64,000 nucleotides of DNA from Claveliimonas sp034178805 (GTDB taxonomy: Bacteria > Bacillota > Clostridia > Lachnospirales > Lachnospiraceae): the NCBI RefSeq assembly GCF_050314255.1, contig NZ_JBNPMZ010000001.1:281496-345495 (forward strand), in the 5' to 3' direction. A program made the position numbers and the translations under genes. The notes under the pieces were generated by a model, which worked only from the letters and a program-made list of their open reading frames with translations, was not told the DNA's origin and did no database searches. The number at the start of each line of letters is the position of its first letter. Position 1 is the first letter of the stretch. Positions 26,227-34,300 of the stretch are shown piece by piece.

Positions 26227-27294
26227 TTAAGCTCCTTTCATCATATCCATAAATCTGTCAAACAAATAACCGGAATCCTGTGGACCAGGACATGCTTCCG
26301 GATGGAACTGTACCGTAAAAATATTCTTACCGATATAAGAAAGTCCCTCATTCGTACCGTCATTTACATTGATAAATGCAGGTTTTGCAATGGATTCATC
26401 CAGCGAATCCGCTTCTACCGCATACCCATGATTCTGTGAAGAAATATATACACGGTTTGTGGAAAGATCTTTAACCGGATGATTTCCTCCGCGATGTCCG
26501 TATTTTAACTTATAGGTCTTTCCTCCATTTGCCAGAGCCATAAGCTGATGTCCCAGACAGATTGCAAATATCGGAATATTCGTATGATAAAGCTTTCTGA
26601 TTTCTTCGATTATAGATACACAGTCCTGTGGATCTCCAGGTCCGTTGGATAACATGATTCCATCCGGATTGGATGCGATGATTTCCTCAGCTGTAGTATT
26701 GGCCGGATAAACGGTCACTTCGCAGCCTCTAGCATTTAAAGATCTGGCAATATTGTTTTTCGCACCAAAATCCATCAGTGCAACCTTATATCCATCGCCA
26801 GGTAAGATATATTTCTCCTTGCAGGTGACTTTTGAAACCACATCTCCTACCCTGTAAGCTTTCAGTTTTGGAATAATCTCTTCCAGATTATAATTCTCAT
26901 TGGTAGTAATCATACCATTCATGGTACCCTTTTCCCTCAGTATTTTCGTGAGAGCTCTGGTATCTACCCCGGCAATTCCCGGAATATCCTGCTCCTTTAA
27001 AAAATCCTGAAGTGTTCCTTCGCAGCGGAAATTGCTGGGCATTCTTGACAATTCTCTTACGATATATCCATCCGGCCAGGCCTTTTTGGACTCCATGTCC
27101 GGCGTCACTCCATAATTACCAATCAACGGATAAGTCATTACAACGGCCTGTCCTGCGTAAGAAGGGTCAGTCAATACCTCCAGATAACCTGTCATTGAGG
27201 TATTAAATACGATTTCACTTATCATGTCTTTGGTGGAGCCGATACTCGTTCCTTTAAAGACGGTTCCATCTTCCAGTATTAGAAATGCTTTCAT
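26227..27294 (-). CDS. carA: Carbamoyl-phosphate synthase small subunit
   Basis: The 355-residue glutaminase subunit that feeds ammonia to CarB. The N-terminal half carries the CPSase small-chain domain (L-E-D-G-T-V-F-K-G, F-N-T-S-M-T-G-Y-L-E-V-L-T-D-P-S-Y). The C-terminal half is a class I glutamine amidotransferase with L-S-N-G-P-G-D-P, the nucleophile Cys in F-A-I-C-L-G-H-Q-L, and the catalytic His-Glu in V-Q-F-H-P-E-A. It is first in the carAB transcript, behind a leader of about 200 bases that contains a strong terminator hairpin. Confidence 0.97.
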   Translation of the reverse strand: MKAFLILEDGTVFKGTSIGSTKDMISEIVFNTSMTGYLEVLTDPSYAGQAVVMTYPLIGNYGVTPDMESKKAWPDGYIVRELSRMPSNFRCEGTLQDFLKEQDIPGIAGVDTRALTKILREKGTMNGMITTNENYNLEEIIPKLKAYRVGDVVSKVTCKEKYILPGDGYKVALMDFGAKNNIARSLNARGCEVTVYPANTTAEEIIASNPDGIMLSNGPGDPQDCVSIIEEIRKLYHTNIPIFAICLGHQLMALANGGKTYKLKYGHRGGNHPVKDLSTNRVYISSQNHGYAVEADSLDESIAKPAFINVNDGTNEGLSYIGKNIFTVQFHPEACPGPQDSGYLFDRFMDMMKGA

Positions 27295-27374
27295 GTGTTC
27301 ACCTTATCCCTTCATCTATTTATTGTTATCTTTACAAATCCATGCATTCAGTCTAAAAACCGGTTGGACGGGTG

Positions 27375-27416
27375 TAAAAAAAACAAGGCTGTTTGTGCAA
27401 GCACAACCGCCTTGTT
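27375..27416 (-). terminator. Candidate attenuator hairpin in the carAB leader
   Basis: AACAAGGC pairs with GCCTTGTT and an inner GTTGTGC/GCACAAAC arm extends the stem; a run of eight T follows on the minus strand. The hairpin lies between the carA promoter and the carA start, so read-through must be regulated or partial. A short in-frame ORF overlaps it but has no ribosome binding site. No PyrR box could be recognised with confidence. Confidence 0.7.
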
Positions 27417-27502
27417 ATTACCTCCCATATACAGAAAAAGCCTGAATCTGCCATTCTGCGTCATATTTTTTTCGACTAATCATGTCTTCACAAATTGAAA
27501 TG

Positions 27503-27531
27503 ATTATACTACAAGATTGTAACATTTTCAA
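27503..27531 (-). promoter_or_regulatory. Promoter of carAB
   Basis: TTGAAA (27526-27531) and a consensus TATAAT (27503-27508) are exactly 17 bases apart on the minus strand; the start point is near 27496. Confidence 0.85.
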
Positions 27532-27643
27532 CTATTATTTTAAAATTTTTAAAAACCGGTTTTTAATCATTTTAACAACTATTTTCATCATTTATTATCA
27601 ACTGCATATAATAATTGAGACAGAAGTTGCGAGGTTAGTTACC

Positions 27644-28909
27644 ATGAATATCCCCACCTCTTCCCTGCCCGACACTCCGGATAAGGGCAGACTTCAGATT
27701 AATATTGTATCCGAGATTACATCAATTCCTGTTGCAGACGCAACGATCCGCATCTCTTATACCGGTATCCCGGACAGTCAGCTGGAGGAACTCACCACCG
27801 ACTCTTCCGGGCAGACGGAAACCATTGAACTGGATGCTCCGCCCGTGGAGTATAGCCTGGATGTTGATAATGATATACAGCCATACTCCGAGTATACCTT
27901 CCAGATTGAGGCCTCCGGTTTCGAACCTGTTACGATTGCAGGGGCAGAAATTCTGGCAGATGTAACGGCGCTTCAAAACGTACAGCTACGTCCAATCGAT
28001 ACCACCGGAGAAGCGGAGGATACTTTTGTCATTCCGGCACATACCCTGTATGGTGTATATCCGCCAAAAATCCCGGAAGATGAAATCAAACCGGTGAATG
28101 AGACCGGAGAAATTGTATTAAGTCGTGTCGTTGTTCCGGAATATATCGTCGTCCATGACGGAAGCCCACGAGACACGACCGCACAGAATTATTACGTAAA
28201 ATACAAAGACTACATCAAGAATGTAGCCTCCAGTGAAATTTATGCCACCTGGCCGGAAAATACCATCCGGGCAAACGTACTGGCAATCATGTCTTTCACC
28301 CTTAACCGGGTATACACAGAATGGTACCGAAATCAGGGCTATGATTTCACCATCACCTCATCCACCGCCTTTGACCATAAGTGGATACCGGAGCGAAACG
28401 TCTTCGACACCATCTCCGTTATTGTGGATGAGCTCTTTGCCGACTATCTCTCACGTCCAAATGTACGGCAGCCTATACTGACCCAGTACTGCGACGGAAG
28501 GCGTGTCCAATGTCCAAACTGGATGACACAATGGGGATCGAAATCCCTGGGAGATCAGGGTTATAGCCCAATAGAAATTCTTCGTTATTATTACGGAGAC
28601 GATATGTACATCAATACCGCAGAAGCTATTTCCGGAATTCCGTCCTCCTGGACGGGATACAATCTGGAAATTGGCTCAAGCGGACAGAAAGTGCGTCAGA
28701 TGCAGGAGCAGCTGAATGTGATAGCCGGAGCCTATCCCGCCATTCCAAAAATCACCGCAGATGGCATCTATGGTCCGGCCACCGAGGCTGCCGTACGAAA
28801 ATTCCAGTCTGTCTTCGGACTTCCCGCGACAGGAATTGTGGATTACAGAACATGGTTCAAAATATCGGAAATATATGTCGGTGTTTCAAGGATAGCCGAA
28901 CTCGTTTGA
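27644..28909 (+). CDS. SpoIID-like protein with C-terminal peptidoglycan-binding domain
   Basis: A 421-residue protein. Residues 1-130 are beta-rich and resemble a carboxypeptidase-regulatory/Ig-like fold (P-V-A-D-A-T-I-R-I-S-Y-T-G, Y-T-F-Q-I-E-A-S-G-F-E-P-V-T). The middle part has SpoIID-type blocks (E-N-T-I-R-A-N-V-L-A-I-M-S-F-T-L-N-R, W-G-S-K-S-L-G-D-Q-G-Y-S-P-I-E-I-L-R-Y-Y-Y-G). The last 80 residues are a PG_binding_1 domain (I-G-S-S-G-Q-K-V-R-Q-M-Q-E-Q-L-N, D-G-I-Y-G-P-A-T-E-A-A-V-R-K-F-Q). SpoIID proteins cleave peptidoglycan in engulfment. The start at 27644 has GCGAGG; the frame is open to 27482 but that extension is low-complexity and covers the carA promoter. No signal peptide is seen. 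Confidence 0.75.
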   Translation: MNIPTSSLPDTPDKGRLQINIVSEITSIPVADATIRISYTGIPDSQLEELTTDSSGQTETIELDAPPVEYSLDVDNDIQPYSEYTFQIEASGFEPVTIAGAEILADVTALQNVQLRPIDTTGEAEDTFVIPAHTLYGVYPPKIPEDEIKPVNETGEIVLSRVVVPEYIVVHDGSPRDTTAQNYYVKYKDYIKNVASSEIYATWPENTIRANVLAIMSFTLNRVYTEWYRNQGYDFTITSSTAFDHKWIPERNVFDTISVIVDELFADYLSRPNVRQPILTQYCDGRRVQCPNWMTQWGSKSLGDQGYSPIEILRYYYGDDMYINTAEAISGIPSSWTGYNLEIGSSGQKVRQMQEQLNVIAGAYPAIPKITADGIYGPATEAAVRKFQSVFGLPATGIVDYRTWFKISEIYVGVSRIAELV

Positions 28910-28957
28910 AGAACAGGAAAACCACTTCCTCCTACAGTCATTATTTGAAAACATTGT

Positions 28958-29006
28958 AAAAATGGGCAGGTGCACTAATTCATTTCGTGCATCCGCCCAT
29001 GTTTTC
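28958..29006. terminator. Terminator between convergent genes
   Basis: AAAATGGGC with an inner GTGCAC arm pairs with the matching GTGC and GCCCATGTTTT. It lies between the SpoIID-like gene and the kinase-like gene and has A/T runs on both sides, so it may serve both strands. Confidence 0.75.
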
Positions 29007-29023
29007 CTGATACGGGAAGCAGA

Positions 29024-29602
29024 TCAGTAAAGCCCCTTCAAAATTTCCACACATTTGTCGATTCCCAATTTCCCACTATCCAGTGTAATATGATAATTCT
29101 GAGCATGCCCCCATTTCATATCCGTATAGAAACGATAATAGGCCGCCCGGCGTTTATCCTTATCCTTCAGGCGCTGCACCGGTGATTCTTCTCTTTCCCC
29201 GTAGACATCTACAATTCTCTTTGCACGGAAATCCATGTCTGCATGAATAAAGACCTTCATGCAGTCAGCTTTATCCCTCAAAATATAATCCGCACACCGT
29301 CCCACGATCACGCAAGGTCCTTTTTCCGCCAGTTCCGTGATAATATGGTACTGAATCTGCCACAGATAATCCTCATTTGTCGGTCCGAACGCGCGATTGG
29401 AAAACGCAGATGCAAAGAATCCACCCGGTGCATATTCGCCGGCGTCCTTGATATAACTTTCTGCAAATCCACTTTCCCGTGCAATCTCATGAATCAATTC
29501 ACTGTCATAGCAGGGAATTCCCAGTTTCTCCGCTGTTCTTTTCCCAATCGTACGACCTCCGCTTCCAAATTCACGACTGATGGTAATCACTCTGTTCTTC
29601 AT
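29024..29602 (-). CDS. Cytidylate kinase-like protein, copy 1
   Basis: A 192-residue P-loop protein of the cytidylate-kinase-like family (PF13189 type). Its P-loop region reads I-T-I-S-R-E-F-G-S-G-G-R-T-I-G-K-R, followed by L-G-I-P-C-Y-D-S-E-L-I, then C-V-I-V-G-R-C-A-D-Y-I-L and V-F-I-H-A-D-M-D-F-R. True CMP kinases have a different CMP-binding region and length, so the substrate is unclear. The start codon overlaps the stop of the MATE gene upstream, so the two are translationally coupled. A second such pair lies at 42476-44453. Confidence 0.85.
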   Translation of the reverse strand: MKNRVITISREFGSGGRTIGKRTAEKLGIPCYDSELIHEIARESGFAESYIKDAGEYAPGGFFASAFSNRAFGPTNEDYLWQIQYHIITELAEKGPCVIVGRCADYILRDKADCMKVFIHADMDFRAKRIVDVYGEREESPVQRLKDKDKRRAAYYRFYTDMKWGHAQNYHITLDSGKLGIDKCVEILKGLY

Positions 29603-31008
29603 TATCCCAACTCTCCTTTCTCATTCAGTTCCCTGTAGGTTCTGATAATTAAAAATAATGCAATAATAAATGTTAATATATCCGATACCGGCATGGAATA
29701 CAGCACCCCGTTCAGATCAAAAAATACCGGAAGAAGGATTGCAAATCCTACGCCGAATACAACCTCTCGAATCATGGAAAGTGCCGTTGATGCTGCCGCC
29801 TTTCCCATAGCCTGAAGGAAAATAAAACATGCTTTATTCACACAGGCAAGTATTACCATACAAAGATAGATGCGGAATGCTTTTACAGCAAATTCCGTAT
29901 AATAAAGGCTTTCATTGGCTGCACCAAAGATAGCAATTAGCTGACGCGGGAGAAACTCAACCAAAATAAATGCGACCGCGCCTACCGTTGCTTCTGCAGT
30001 CAGGAGCTTCGTAAATAACTCCTTCACACGATCTTTATGTCCTGCTCCCATATTAAATCCTACAATCGGGATACAGCCCGCTGCCATACCTACAACAATA
30101 GAAATCACAATCTGGAAGAATTTCATAACAATTCCAACAACTGCCATCGGAATCTGCGCAAATTCTTCCTGTCCGAAAATCGGATCCAGTGCACCGTATT
30201 TTCGAAGCATATTGTTGATAGCTGCCATGGCCGCAACAAGACTGATCTGGGACAGGAAGCTGGTAATACCGAGAACCAGTGTCCTTGTGCAAATTGTTCT
30301 GTTGATACGATATTTTTCTCCGGAAGGTCGGATAATCTTCATATGCAGCAAATACCAGACTGCAAGCACCGCAGTAACCACCTGCCCGATCACAGTTGCC
30401 ACAGCCGCCCCCATCATTCCCCAGCGGAAAATAAAGATAAAAATCGGGTCAAGTATAATATTAATAACCGCACCTGCCAGCGTAGAAACCATGGCAAATT
30501 TCGGATTGCCATCCGCTCGTATAATGGGATTCATGGCCTGCCCAAACATATAAAACGGTATTCCAAGAGAAATATAGAAAAAATACTCCTTCGAGTGATG
30601 AAATGTTTCTGCATTAACGGTACCTCCAAACATAGAAATAATCTGATTCGAAGAGAACAGATAAATCGCAGTTAAGAGAATGCTGCTTATAACAATCATC
30701 ACCACAGAGTTTCCTACGCTCCTCTTCGCCGTCTCTAATTCATTTTTCCCCAGAGAAATGCTTACAAAAGCACAACATCCGTCTCCAATCATGACGGCGA
30801 TGGCAAGGGCAACCACCGTCAGCGGAAATACCACCGTGTTAGCCGCATTTCCGTAAGACCCCAGATAACTGGCATTGGCAATAAATATCTGATCCACGAT
30901 ATTGTAAAGCGCCCCAACCAGAAGAGAAATAATACAGGGGATCGCATACTGACGCATCATATTTCCGATGCGCTCCTCCCCCAGAAACTGATTTGAATTT
31001 GATTCCAT
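29602..31008 (-). CDS. MATE-family efflux transporter, copy 1
   Basis: A 468-residue membrane protein with twelve predicted helices in two MatE halves; typical blocks are I-V-D-Q-I-F-I-A near residue 40 and G-D-G-C-C-A-F-V-S-I-S-L-G-K. MATE proteins export drugs or metabolites with sodium or protons; the cargo cannot be read from the sequence. ATG 31008 is chosen because AAAGGTG lies eight bases upstream; a GTG three codons earlier overlaps that site. It is the first gene of a two-gene transcript with the kinase-like gene. Confidence 0.92.
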   Translation of the reverse strand: MESNSNQFLGEERIGNMMRQYAIPCIISLLVGALYNIVDQIFIANASYLGSYGNAANTVVFPLTVVALAIAVMIGDGCCAFVSISLGKNELETAKRSVGNSVVMIVISSILLTAIYLFSSNQIISMFGGTVNAETFHHSKEYFFYISLGIPFYMFGQAMNPIIRADGNPKFAMVSTLAGAVINIILDPIFIFIFRWGMMGAAVATVIGQVVTAVLAVWYLLHMKIIRPSGEKYRINRTICTRTLVLGITSFLSQISLVAAMAAINNMLRKYGALDPIFGQEEFAQIPMAVVGIVMKFFQIVISIVVGMAAGCIPIVGFNMGAGHKDRVKELFTKLLTAEATVGAVAFILVEFLPRQLIAIFGAANESLYYTEFAVKAFRIYLCMVILACVNKACFIFLQAMGKAAASTALSMIREVVFGVGFAILLPVFFDLNGVLYSMPVSDILTFIIALFLIIRTYRELNEKGELG

Positions 31009-31037
31009 TTGTTTCACCTTTCTTTCGCATTTTTTAA

Positions 31038-31095
31038 CAAAATAAGAGCGTGTAAACCTATGACGCTGGATTTACGCCACAGGCTACACGCTCTT
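31038..31095 (-). terminator. Terminator after ttdB
   Basis: AAGAGCGTGTA (plus-strand 31044-31054) pairs with its complement at 31085-31095, enclosing an imperfect inner loop. On the minus strand a T-rich stretch follows. It closes the tartrate dehydratase transcript. Confidence 0.7.
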
Positions 31096-31199
31096 GTTGT
31101 TTTTAAATTATATCAAAAATCCTATGGATTTTTCAAAGGTAATTTTGAACAAAAAACTTTTTTTGGCAGAAAAAATAGTTTTAGTTTTTTATTTATGGA

Positions 31200-31826
31200 T
31201 TACTTTATAAAGCTTACGTGTTTACAGATTTCTTCAATTGCTTTGTCTTTTCTTTCATTGAAGATTACTTTATTCTCTTCAAAGAGGTTTCGTCCCTCTG
31301 TATCAATGGATACAATAAGAGGTCCGAATTCTTTTACACGGCAATGCCATAAGGTTTCCGGCATACCCAGATCACGCCACTGTGCATCTATGATCTCCTC
31401 TACTTCGGTAGCTGCCACAACAGCATTTCCGGCAGGGAATACACAATGAATCGCTTTGTAATTCTTGCAGGCATATTCTGTGTTCGGTCCCATGCCGCCC
31501 TTGCCGATGATTACTTTTACACCTGTTTTTTCAACAAATTCTTTTTCAAATTTCTCCATGCGCATACTGGTAGTAGGTCCAACGGATACCATTTCGAACT
31601 TGTCATTTTCCAGTGGACGGATAATCGGTCCTGCATGGAAAATTGCCGCATCTCTCACATCAACGGGAAGCTCACGTCCGGCTTCCACCAGTCTTCTGTG
31701 TGCCACATCTCTGCAGGTTGTCATGCTTCCGTTCAAATATACGATATCTCCAATATGGATATCTGCCAGATCATCAGCTGATATTGGCGTTGTAAGGATT
31801 TTCTTTCCATCTTTGATTTCTAACAT
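31200..31826 (-). CDS. ttdB: L(+)-tartrate dehydratase beta subunit
   Basis: A 208-residue subunit of a class I Fe-S hydro-lyase that converts L-tartrate to oxaloacetate. It follows the sequence of E. coli TtdB closely from memory: K-K-I-L-T-T-P-I near the start, D-I-V-Y-L-N-G, T-C-R-D-V-A-H-R-R-L, A-I-F-H-A-G-P-I-I-R, V-G-P-T-T-S-M-R-M-E, G-K-G-G-M-G-P, and the C-terminal V-K-E-F-G-P-L-I-V-S-I-D-T. Class I fumarase is the main alternative. The length of about 205, the ttdA partner, the permease and the divergent LysR gene favour tartrate. It overlaps ttdA by one base. Confidence 0.85.
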   Translation of the reverse strand: MLEIKDGKKILTTPISADDLADIHIGDIVYLNGSMTTCRDVAHRRLVEAGRELPVDVRDAAIFHAGPIIRPLENDKFEMVSVGPTTSMRMEKFEKEFVEKTGVKVIIGKGGMGPNTEYACKNYKAIHCVFPAGNAVVAATEVEEIIDAQWRDLGMPETLWHCRVKEFGPLIVSIDTEGRNLFEENKVIFNERKDKAIEEICKHVSFIK

Positions 31827-32725
31827 TATAATTCCACCCCCGAATGTGTCGTGATTGTATAGTTGAGATCTTTATCGAAAATAATGTGCCCTCTTCTGTG
31901 CGACCAGCATCCAACATTTACCGCAACTCCGATTGCAGACGGATGTCTTGCTGTATTTTCAATATGGACACCCATTACGGAATATTTTCCTCCCATTCCC
32001 TGAGGTCCGAGGCCGATTGCGTTGATTCCGTCTTCCAACAGTTTTTCCATAGAAGCGGCACGTTCATTTTCATTGTGACTTCCCAGTGGTCTCATCAGTG
32101 CTTTCTTAGAAAGCAGCGCTGCTGTCTCAACAGATGTTGCTACGCCTACACCTACAAGAAGCGGAGGACATGCATTAAGTCCATAGGACGTCATAACGTC
32201 CATAACGAATTTTGTAACTCCTTCGTATCCTGCCCCCGGCATCAGAACCATGGCTTTTCCCGGAAGGGTACATCCGCCGCCTGCCATGTATGCATAGATT
32301 TCGCACTGGTCACTGTCTGGAACAATATCCCAGAATACGGTCGGTGTTCCTTTTCCTACATTCTTTCCCGTATTATACTCATCAAAGGTTTCTACACTGT
32401 TGTGGCGAAGAGGTGCCTCAAAGGTTGCTTTTACAACTGCTTCTTTTAACAGTGCTTCCAGTTCACCGATCAGAGGAAATGCTGTTCCGCATTTTACCCA
32501 GAACTGCAGTACACCCGTATCCTGACAGCTTGGTCTGTTCAGTTCCTTTGCCAGTAGCTGGTTCTTCTTCATTGTCTGATAGATTACTTTTGAAAGCGGG
32601 CTGTCTTCTTTTTCGGCAAGCTCGTCCAGCTTTGCAATAATGTCATCCGGCAGTACTTTTCCGATATATGACACAAAATTTGCCATATAATTAGTAAGCT
32701 GTTCTACCTGTTGTTTTTTATCCAT
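31826..32725 (-). CDS. ttdA: L(+)-tartrate dehydratase alpha subunit
   Basis: A 299-residue catalytic subunit with the [4Fe-4S] ligand cysteines in R-P-S-C-Q-D-T-G, G-G-C-T-L-P-G and N-V-G-C-W-S-H-R-R-G. Further blocks A-P-L-R-H-N-S-V-E-T-F-D-E-Y-N-T-G-K-N, N-A-C-P-P-L-L-V-G-V-G and V-M-G-V-H-I-E-N-T-A-R-H-P-S match TtdA rather than generic fumarase alpha. The start is ATG 32725 with AAGGAG 11 bases upstream; GTG 32737 would be only one base from it. It follows the permease gene by 44 bases. Confidence 0.87.
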   Translation of the reverse strand: MDKKQQVEQLTNYMANFVSYIGKVLPDDIIAKLDELAEKEDSPLSKVIYQTMKKNQLLAKELNRPSCQDTGVLQFWVKCGTAFPLIGELEALLKEAVVKATFEAPLRHNSVETFDEYNTGKNVGKGTPTVFWDIVPDSDQCEIYAYMAGGGCTLPGKAMVLMPGAGYEGVTKFVMDVMTSYGLNACPPLLVGVGVATSVETAALLSKKALMRPLGSHNENERAASMEKLLEDGINAIGLGPQGMGGKYSVMGVHIENTARHPSAIGVAVNVGCWSHRRGHIIFDKDLNYTITTHSGVEL

Positions 32726-32769
32726 AACTTTTTTCACTCCTTATAAATTCGAATTCAATCCTTCTTCTT

Positions 32770-34035
32770 TTATGGGAAGAACGGAAATGCAATTGGAAGA
32801 ATGATCATACTTACGATAGTTGCGATTACGATCAGCGGTGCTCCGGCTTTTACGTAATCCATGAATTTATATTCTCCTGCTCCCACTACCATTGTGTTTG
32901 CGGGCATTCCTATTGGTGTTGCATATGCACAGGATCCTCCTATTACACATGCCATCAGCACTGCTCTCGGATCAGCTCCCATTCCCTGGGCAATTGACAG
33001 ACAAATCGGGACCATAAGTGCAGTCGTTGCTGTATTGGACATGAAATTTGTCATCACACAGCAAAGAAGAAATACAACCAACGTCAGGATGTATGGTGAT
33101 GGATTTTCTCCCAACGCACCAATTACCTTACCGGCAATCATCTCACCGGCTCCTGTACTCTGCAGGGCTGCTGCAAGCGAAAGGGTTCCACCAAACAGAA
33201 AAATCGTTTTAAGATCAATGGATTTTAATGCATCCTTCTCTGAAATAACTCCTGTGAGAATCAGAAGCAGTGCTCCAATTCCTCCGGAAATACAGAGCTT
33301 GATACCTATCTGATCTTCAAAAATCATCGCAAGCAGTGTAAAGACCAGAATAATCAATGATAACCACTGTTTCCATGCCGGAACATCACTGAAATCCTTC
33401 TGTGTGTCAAATGCACCATCATTTTTCACATCATGATTTGGTAGAAGTTTATATCCGATGGTAGCATAGAAAATAATTCCCACGATCAGAATAGGCAATC
33501 CCACAATAGCGTATTCAAAGAACCCGAAGCCAAGTCCCAGTTCTTCCAGCGCACTCTGTGCGATCAGATTTCCGGGAGCCCCGATCAGGGAAAGATTTCC
33601 TCCCATTGCCGCGGCAAATACCAGCGGCATCAGTAAACGTGATCTCTTGTACCCGGATTTTGCCGCAATACCGATAACCACCGGAATCAGAACGGCTGCT
33701 GTTCCTGTATTTGACAGGACTCCACTCATTAATCCTACTATGATCATAATTGCTATGATCAGCATTCGCTCTGTCTTTGCAAATTTCGTTACAATGCCGC
33801 CAATTTTATTAGCCATTCCTGTTTCAAACAATGCACCTCCAATGATAAACATTGCCACAAACAGAATAACATTGCTGTCTATAAATCCCGCAAAAGCTGT
33901 TTTGACATCCAGCACTCCCGTTACGACCAGTCCGATACAGACGATCATCGAAGTAACACCCAGCGGAATCTTTTCCAGCACGAACATTACGACTGCAAAC
34001 AGGAGAAAAAGTAAAGTAATTGTAGATGGACTCAT
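32770..34035 (-). CDS. SLC13/DASS-family anion permease, probable tartrate or dicarboxylate carrier
   Basis: A 421-residue membrane protein with 10-12 hydrophobic segments. It carries SLC13-type motifs: G-V-L-S-N-T-G-T-A-A-V-L-I-P-V in the first half and M-S-N-T-A-T-T-A-L-M-V-P-I in the second (the paired S-N-T motifs that bind sodium and carboxylate), plus G-G-N-L-S-L-I-G-A-P-G-N. The family imports di- and tricarboxylates or sulfate. As first gene of the ttd transcript it most likely imports tartrate or exchanges it for succinate; that is inferred from context and from the E. coli ttdRABT layout. The start has GGGGGAAAG upstream. Confidence 0.87.
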   Translation of the reverse strand: MSPSTITLLFLLFAVVMFVLEKIPLGVTSMIVCIGLVVTGVLDVKTAFAGFIDSNVILFVAMFIIGGALFETGMANKIGGIVTKFAKTERMLIIAIMIIVGLMSGVLSNTGTAAVLIPVVIGIAAKSGYKRSRLLMPLVFAAAMGGNLSLIGAPGNLIAQSALEELGLGFGFFEYAIVGLPILIVGIIFYATIGYKLLPNHDVKNDGAFDTQKDFSDVPAWKQWLSLIILVFTLLAMIFEDQIGIKLCISGGIGALLLILTGVISEKDALKSIDLKTIFLFGGTLSLAAALQSTGAGEMIAGKVIGALGENPSPYILTLVVFLLCCVMTNFMSNTATTALMVPICLSIAQGMGADPRAVLMACVIGGSCAYATPIGMPANTMVVGAGEYKFMDYVKAGAPLIVIATIVSMIILPIAFPFFP

Positions 34036-34109
34036 TTTCTTTCCCCCAATCCTTATTCATTTTATCGAGTAATATGGCGGCCGCTCTTATTACTTCCTGT
34101 TACGGTTTT

Positions 34110-34138
34110 ATTATACAAAACAGATTTTCACTTGTACA
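34110..34138 (-). promoter_or_regulatory. Promoter of the permease-ttdA-ttdB operon
   Basis: TGTACA (34133-34138) and TATAAT (34110-34115) with a 17-base spacer on the minus strand, in the region divergent to the LysR gene. LysR binding sites are expected nearby, but a clear T-N11-A palindrome was not assigned. Confidence 0.65.
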
Positions 34139-34300
34139 TTTACGAATACTTATACTGCCATAAAAAAAGATTAAAGTGAACGGGATTTTTGTGCATTTTT
34201 ACAAAAGATATGTTATAATCCAAAGAAACAGCATCCTTGTTTTCGTTACTTTTTATTAAAAACTGTCGAAAAAAAATACTATTAGAAAAAGGAAAATAAT

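Noticed and set aside
27381..27464. Leader peptide ORF overlapping the carA attenuator hairpin
   Set aside because: No ribosome binding site and no run of regulatory codons; the hairpin is kept, the peptide is not.
27482..27643. Upstream start giving the SpoIID-like protein an extra membrane helix
   Set aside because: The region is A/T-rich low-complexity sequence that overlaps the carA promoter; ATG 27644 has a ribosome site and fits the expected N-terminus.
31200..32725. Class I fumarate hydratase alpha/beta
   Set aside because: Subunit lengths, sequence blocks and the LysR-permease context fit L-tartrate dehydratase better, though fumarase activity cannot be excluded by eye.
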